NCBI RefSeq assembly: GCF_027622945.1
Contig: NZ_JAPZVQ010000005.1
Location: 72,040 to 136,039 of the forward strand
Source: Glycomyces lechevalierae
GTDB taxonomy: Bacteria; Actinomycetota; Actinomycetes; Mycobacteriales; Micromonosporaceae
DNA length: 64,000 nucleotides
Direction: 5' to 3'
The notes under the pieces are model-generated. The model was not told the DNA's origin. It made no database searches and saw nothing but the letters and a program-made list of their open reading frames with translations. A program made the position numbers and the translations under genes. Shown here piece by piece: positions 59,704-64,000 of the stretch. The first letter of the stretch is position 1. Every line of letters starts with the position of its first letter.

Positions 59704-60617
59704 GCCTGAGCCGCTAGGTTCTTCAGGTCGACCACTTGGAGCGCGTCCTCGACGGCCGCCGACAGCGGCAGGTCGTCGAGGGCGTCCGCGTTCCACCAGC
59801 GCGACTCGCTCGTGGAACCGCCTGCGGCCTCGACGACCTGCGCGGCCGACGGGTCCTCGACCGTGGCCGAGTAGATCGCGCGCACCCCGTGCCAGTCGAG
59901 CGGGTACCCCTCGGGGCCGATCGCGCGGCGGTGCCGGAACGACGTGACGTTGAGCAGTTCGCCGACCTGCGCGGCCTGGCCGGTCTCCTCGTAGATCTCG
60001 CGGGAGACGGCCGCGCGCGGGGACTCCCCGAAGTCGACGCCGCCGCCGGGCAGGTGCCAGGTGCCGCCGCCGGGGTAGCCCTCGGCGATGCGGGCGAGCA
60101 GGATGCGGCCGTCCCCGTCGGCGACGACGCCGTACGCGCCGAAGCGCTGGCCGCGCCGGCGCCGGCCCTTCTTGGCCTTCGCGGGCGGGACGGGACGGGT
60201 CTCCTGCGGGGCCTTGTCGACGCGGCCGGCGAGCCGGTCGTCGGCGAGGTGCAGGCACGCGGAGACGAACGGCGAATGGGATTCGGCGGCCGCGCGGGCC
60301 GGTTCGACCCATTCGGCGGTGTCGCCGTCGAAGTCGCCGCCGGGCCCGTTGACGACGGTGGCGGCGTAGATGATCGCGTTGGTGTGGACGCCGCGCCTGG
60401 CGACGGCGACGGCTTCGCGGGGTGCGCCGACGGCGACCTCGTAGCCGGTGTGCTCGCCGACCAGGCGGCCGGCGGCCCGCTTGGGGGGCTCGCCGTGGTC
60501 GATCACGCCGCCCGGCAGGTGCCAGGGGCCCGCTTCGCGTCCGCGGGTCCTCCTCGTCAGCAGGACCCGGCCGTTCTCGTCACGGACCTCCCCGTACGCA
60601 GCTATCCGGAATTGCAT
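59700..60617 (-). CDS. Tandem NUDIX-domain hydrolase
   Basis: A 305-aa protein with two NUDIX domains. The first (1-150) has GGVIDHGEPPKRAAGRLVGEHTGYEV, a degenerate box (RLVGEH in place of REUxEE), and so is likely inactive. The second (155-300) has the complete box GGGVDFGESPRAAVSREIYEETG and is probably catalytic. The substrate cannot be read from the motif. The stop overlaps the psd stop by 3 nt (convergent). ATG at 60617. Confidence 0.9.
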   Translation of the reverse strand: MQFRIAAYGEVRDENGRVLLTRRTRGREAGPWHLPGGVIDHGEPPKRAAGRLVGEHTGYEVAVGAPREAVAVARRGVHTNAIIYAATVVNGPGGDFDGDTAEWVEPARAAAESHSPFVSACLHLADDRLAGRVDKAPQETRPVPPAKAKKGRRRRGQRFGAYGVVADGDGRILLARIAEGYPGGGTWHLPGGGVDFGESPRAAVSREIYEETGQAAQVGELLNVTSFRHRRAIGPEGYPLDWHGVRAIYSATVEDPSAAQVVEAAGGSTSESRWWNADALDDLPLSAAVEDALQVVDLKNLAAQA

Positions 60618-60646
60618 CCCTCAACTGTACGGCGTGATCACAGACT

Positions 60647-60670
60647 CTCGGCGACGCTTGCAAGCCGTAA
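60647..60670 (-). repeat. Dispersed 24-bp element, copy 7
   Basis: On the minus strand TTACGGCTTGCAAGCGTCGC then CGAG. It starts 12 nt after the guaA stop on the guaA strand and lies 30 nt before the NUDIX start. Confidence 0.65.
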
Positions 60671-60681
60671 ATCGGCAGGGC

Positions 60682-62226
60682 CTATTCCCATTCGATGGTC
60701 CCCGGGGGCTTGCTGGTGACATCGAGCACGACGCGGTTGACGTCGGCGACCTCGTTGGTGATGCGCGTCGAGATCTTCGCCAGCAGCTCGTAGGGCAGGC
60801 GGGACCAGTCGGCGGTCATGGCGTCCTCGGAGGAGACCGGGCGCAGCACGATCGGGTGGCCGTAGGTGCGGCCGTCGCCCTGGACGCCCACGGAGCGCAC
60901 GTCGGCGAGGAGGACGACGGGGAACTGCCACACGGACCGGTCGAGGCCGGCGGCGGTGAGCTCGGCGCGGGCGATCGCGTCGGCGGCCTTGAGCAGGTCG
61001 AGGCGTTCGCGGGTGATCTCGCCGACGATGCGGATGCCGAGGCCCGGTCCGGGGAACGGGTGGCGCCACACCATGGCCTCGGGGAGGCCGAGTTCGAGGC
61101 CGATCGCGCGGACCTCGTCCTTGAAGAGGGTCCGCAGCGGCTCGATGAGCGCGAACTGCAGGTCGTCGGGGAGGCCGCCCACGTTGTGGTGGCTCTTGAT
61201 GTTCGCGGTGCCGGTGCCGCCGCCGGACTCGACGACGTCCGGGTACAAGGTGCCCTGGACGAGGAAGTCGATGCCCTGCTCTTCGGCGATCTCGCGGGCG
61301 GCGGCCTCGAAGGTGCGGATGAACTCGCGACCGATGATCTTGCGCTTCTCCTCGGGGTCCGTGACGCCCTTGAGGGCGGTCAGGAACTGCTCGGAGACGT
61401 CCACGGCGCGCACGTCGATGCCGGTGAGCTGCGCGTAGTCCTTCTCGACCTGCTCGGCCTCGCCGGCGCGCAGGAGGCCGTGGTCGACGAACACGCAGGT
61501 GAGCTGGTCGCCGATGGCGCGGTGCACGAGGGCGGCCGCGACGGAGGAGTCGACGCCGCCGGAGAGGGCGCACAGGACGCGCTTGTCGCCGACCTGCTCG
61601 CGGATGGCGGCGACCTGCTCGTCGATGATCGCCGAGTTCGTCCAGTTCGGCTTGATGCCGGCGATGTCGTGCAGGAAGTGGCGGATCACGGCCTGGCCGT
61701 GCGGGGTGTGGGCGACCTCGGGGTGGTACTGGACGCCCGCGAGGCGCGACTCGAGGTTCTCGAACGCGGCGACGGGCGCGCCGGCGGTGCGGGCGACGAC
61801 CTCGAACCCGGCGGGGGCCTCGGTCACGGAGTCGCCGTGGCTCATCCACACCGACTGGTGCTCGGGGAGGCCCGCAAGGAGCTTCGAGGCGCACACCACG
61901 TCGAGCTCGGTCCCGCCGTACTCGGAGAGCCCGGTCTTGGCGACGGTGCCGCCGAGGGCGTTCGCCATGGCCTGGAAGCCGTAGCAGATGCCGAGGACCG
62001 GCACGCCGGCCTCGAACAGGGCCTTGTCCACCTGCGGCGCGCCTTCGGCGTACACGCTCGAAGGACCGCCCGAGAGGATGATCGCGGCCGGCTCCTTGGC
62101 GAGCATCTCGCTCGCGGGCATCGAGGAGGGCACGATCTCCGAGTAGACGTTGGCTTCGCGTACGCGGCGCGCGATGAGCTGCGCGTATTGGGCCCCGAAG
62201 TCGACCACCAGCACCGTTTGTCGCAT
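60682..62226 (-). CDS. guaA: GMP synthase (glutamine-hydrolysing)
   Basis: Last step of GMP synthesis: amination of XMP with glutamine and ATP. 514 aa. The N-terminal class I amidotransferase (1-195) has the nucleophile Cys in [11 protein letters not shown] and the His-Glu pair in VQYHPEVAH. The central ATP pyrophosphatase has the P-loop [12 protein letters not shown]; the C-terminal dimer domain has [17 protein letters not shown] and [11 protein letters not shown] at the end. Start ATG at 62226; TACGCT lies 6 nt upstream, so it is leaderless; the longer open frame is not family-like. A copy of the 24-bp element follows the stop. Confidence 0.97.
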   Translation of the reverse strand: MRQTVLVVDFGAQYAQLIARRVREANVYSEIVPSSMPASEMLAKEPAAIILSGGPSSVYAEGAPQVDKALFEAGVPVLGICYGFQAMANALGGTVAKTGLSEYGGTELDVVCASKLLAGLPEHQSVWMSHGDSVTEAPAGFEVVARTAGAPVAAFENLESRLAGVQYHPEVAHTPHGQAVIRHFLHDIAGIKPNWTNSAIIDEQVAAIREQVGDKRVLCALSGGVDSSVAAALVHRAIGDQLTCVFVDHGLLRAGEAEQVEKDYAQLTGIDVRAVDVSEQFLTALKGVTDPEEKRKIIGREFIRTFEAAAREIAEEQGIDFLVQGTLYPDVVESGGGTGTANIKSHHNVGGLPDDLQFALIEPLRTLFKDEVRAIGLELGLPEAMVWRHPFPGPGLGIRIVGEITRERLDLLKAADAIARAELTAAGLDRSVWQFPVVLLADVRSVGVQGDGRTYGHPIVLRPVSSEDAMTADWSRLPYELLAKISTRITNEVADVNRVVLDVTSKPPGTIEWE

Positions 62227-62283
62227 GACACCAGCGTAACCGGTAAGGGGCCTCACACCTGAAGGCGCGGCTACCCTGATGAC

Positions 62284-63663
62284 GTGCTCAACCCTGGGGT
62301 CCGCGAATCGTTCCGCCGGGTCGGCCGGGACCTGCGGTCATGGACCCCGGGCGAGGCCGTCCCCGTGCTCGCGGTGCGCGCCGCCTTCGGGATCGCCGCG
62401 GCCATGAGCGTCGTCGCGTTCTTCGACCATCCTGCTTGGGGCCCAGCGGCAGTGATGGGCGCGTGGCTCGGCGGCGTCGCCCTCCTCACCCCCGGGACGC
62501 GGACCGGGCCGTCGCTGCCGGTGGTCGTCGGGGCGGCCGGGTCCCTCGGGGTCGTCCTCGGCTCGATCGACCAGCCCGTGATCCTCATCGCCGCCGCCGC
62601 GGCCTACGCGTTCACGCTCACGTTCATCGGCTCGGTCACACACGTCGCGGGCGTCACCTTCACCGTCTCCGGCATCGTGTTCTTCCTCGCCGACCACCTC
62701 ACCGCCCACGCGGGGGTCCTGTACGCGGCGATCGCCGTCGCGGCGGGCGGCGCGGTGCAGGCGCTCACGGCGCTCCTGCCGCCGTACTACCGGTGGGCCG
62801 AGGACCGGCGCACGCTCGCCGACGCGTGGCTCGCGCTCGCGGCCGAAGCGGACGCCCTCGCCGCCGACCCGAACGCGCCGTTCCACACCGAGCCGCTGTT
62901 CGAGGCCGCGCAGGAACTCGACCGCCGCCGGGCCCTCCCGGCCGCGATCCTCGAGGCGCGCCGCCAGATCTACGCCGTGTCGTCCGCGATCGGCCGCACC
63001 GCCTCCGCGCGCGCCCGCGCCGACGCGCAGGACCGCGACACCGTCGAGTTCTATTCGGAGGCACTGGAACTCGCCGCCCGGCTCCTCACCCACTTCGCGG
63101 AGCAGATCACCTCCCGCGGCCAGGTCGACCTCGACTGGGACGCGCTCCTCGACGGCCTCTCCCAGAACCCCATGGCCACCGCCACGGGCACGATGCCGAC
63201 CGAGATCGGCGGCCTCCTGCGCACCCTCCACGAGACCGGCGGGTTCGCCGAGCGCATCACCGCCGGGGGGGGGGGCGGGGGGGGCGGCCCCCCCCCCGCG
63301 GCCCCCCCCCCCCCCCCCCCGCCGGCGCCCCCGCCCCCCCCCCCGACCCCGCCCTCGCGCACGCCACCAGCACCGCCCGCCAGGCGATCGGCCAGCTCCG
63401 GGCCCGCCTGCACCGGCGCGACCCGGTCATCCACCACGCCCTGCGCCGCGCCGGCGTCATCGCCCTCGCCATGGCCGTCGGCCTCGCCTGGCCCACCGGG
63501 CACGGCTACTGGATCCCCCTTACCGCCTGGCTCGTGCTCCAAGCGGACTTCGCCGGGACTCTCACGCGCGGCGTCACCCGCGCCGTCGGCACCACCGGCG
63601 GCGTCGTCCTCGCCTCGCTCCTCGGCCTGCTCCTCCCTGAAGACCAGTTGTGGCTCAGCCTGA
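62284..63663 (+). CDS. FUSC-type membrane protein, 5' part (frame broken at a G/C tract)
   Basis: An aromatic-acid-exporter/FUSC-like membrane protein. Residues 1-160 hold five or six helices ([63 protein letters not shown]), then a cytoplasmic helical region (165-325) ending [14 protein letters not shown]. At 63265 the frame enters an 80-base poly-G/poly-C tract; beyond it this frame reads only Pro/Ser/Ala-rich shadow to a stop at 63663. The true continuation is in another frame (63357 onward). TACCCT lies 6 nt before the GTG start. Homologues carry a second set of helices, seen in the other frame. Confidence 0.82.
   Translation: MLNPGVRESFRRVGRDLRSWTPGEAVPVLAVRAAFGIAAAMSVVAFFDHPAWGPAAVMGAWLGGVALLTPGTRTGPSLPVVVGAAGSLGVVLGSIDQPVILIAAAAAYAFTLTFIGSVTHVAGVTFTVSGIVFFLADHLTAHAGVLYAAIAVAAGGAVQALTALLPPYYRWAEDRRTLADAWLALAAEADALAADPNAPFHTEPLFEAAQELDRRRALPAAILEARRQIYAVSSAIGRTASARARADAQDRDTVEFYSEALELAARLLTHFAEQITSRGQVDLDWDALLDGLSQNPMATATGTMPTEIGGLLRTLHETGGFAERITAGGGGGGGGPPPAAPPPPPPPAPPPPPPTPPSRTPPAPPARRSASSGPACTGATRSSTTPCAAPASSPSPWPSASPGPPGTATGSPLPPGSCSKRTSPGLSRAASPAPSAPPAASSSPRSSACSSLKTSCGSA
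63265..63344. repeat. 80-base G/C homopolymer tract, likely sequencing or assembly artefact
   Basis: Runs of 8-11 G are followed by runs of 10-20 C, with almost no other bases. A reading frame break falls inside it. The flanks are ordinary coding sequence and the rest of the window has no such run. Polymerase or basecaller failure at a hairpin is the simplest cause. Confidence 0.75.
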
Positions 63664-64000
63664 CCGTGCTCGCGTACGCGCTCATCGCCTACCTGACGCG
63701 GCCGGTGTCGATGCTCGTGTTCGCCGCAGCCGTCTCGGGTTTCACCGTGTTCCAGATCGACCTCTCGGGCGAGAGCCCGGTCGCCGCCGCCTTCGACCGA
63801 GGCGCCTGCACCCTCGTCGGCGCGGCCCTCGCGATCGGCTTCTACGTGCTCGTCCCCACCTGGCAGACGCGGCGCCTCGGCGACCTCCTCGGGGACCTCG
63901 TCGACGCCTACCGCGACTACGCCCGGCTCTCGCTCGACCGGCAGGCGCACCCGGCGGACTACGACCGGAAGGTCATGCACGCCGCGATCGACCGCATCCG
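63357..64000 (+). CDS. FUSC-type membrane protein, 3' part (continues past the window)
   Basis: The third-phase frame after the G/C tract reads [20 protein letters not shown], then [20 protein letters not shown] and further helices ([75 protein letters not shown]). This is the second, FUSC_2-like membrane half of the same protein, with the conserved TxxRGVxRxxGTxxG pattern. It has no start of its own. It stays open to the window edge (DYDRKVMHAAIDRIR). Confidence 0.75.

Overview
The window is high-GC chromosomal DNA from an actinomycete. Signs of this include GTG and TTG starts, LPxTG and class F sortase surface biology, an IdeR-type iron box, a Nur-type nickel box, a mycosin-like protease, and the conserved block tRNA-Thr / tRNA-Met / rpmG / hadA / hadB. 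Many genes appear leaderless, with a TANNNT -10 box 5-8 nt before the start codon. I infer Glycomycetaceae or a close relative of Micromonosporaceae; the sequence alone does not fix the genus. Apart from surface and sugar-use loci it reads as core chromosome, with no phage, insertion sequence, integrase or CRISPR array.

Layout. 0-3 kb: a four-gene nickel/cobalt ECF transporter behind a textbook Nur operator. 3-9 kb: a BCP peroxiredoxin, a two-component system, and catalase-peroxidase katG. 9-13 kb: a VOC protein opposite a WYL regulator, a molybdopterin oxidoreductase, tRNA-Leu, rph-rdgB, and a second BCP. 13-20 kb: a lytic polysaccharide monooxygenase with a CebR/CelR-like operator, a CHAD protein, a DUF885 peptidase, an isolated nuoI-nuoJ pair, and a small surface protein overlapping a class F sortase. 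20-25 kb: a sugar-catabolic operon (Gfo/Idh/MocA, DUF993, TIM-barrel isomerase) and a secreted Tat beta-helix protein, with LacI-type operators upstream. 25-29.6 kb: a large two-module SseB-like protein and a partner, divergent from a mycosin. 29.6-33.8 kb: nth, a TlpA-like lipoprotein, a CoA NUDIX hydrolase and marP in one overlapping operon, then crp. 34-39.9 kb: an isolated atpC with its usual DUF2550 neighbour, a serine hydrolase, phoD, and an ABC-2 exporter with an XRE regulator. 40-44.7 kb: a galactofuranose-type ABC importer (ytfQ-R-T-yjfF). 44.9-47.7 kb: a cobalamin adenosyltransferase and a hydroxyacyl-CoA dehydrogenase sharing one 24-bp divergent promoter, then hadBA, rpmG and two tRNAs. 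47.7-52.8 kb: a GAF-GGDEF-EAL membrane protein, a tiny secreted peptide with three GSGELN repeats, an iron-regulated heme oxygenase, and an M23 peptidase. 52.8-58.2 kb: pcrA, chorismate mutase, and two paralogous LPxTG thioester-domain adhesins. 58.4-64 kb: a Rossmann-PSD fusion, a tandem NUDIX protein, guaA, and a FUSC-type membrane protein whose frame breaks inside an 80-base G/C tract.

The most unusual items are: the dispersed 24-bp element (consensus TTACGGCTCGCAAGCTTCGC followed by CGAG; seven clear copies), which tends to sit at gene 3' ends on the gene strand and twice lies inside the reading frame; the GSGELN-repeat secreted peptide next to the heme oxygenase; the dehydrogenase that has lost its stop at a DnaA-box-like palindrome; the 24-bp bidirectional leaderless promoter; the split atpC and nuoIJ genes; and the two thioester adhesins.
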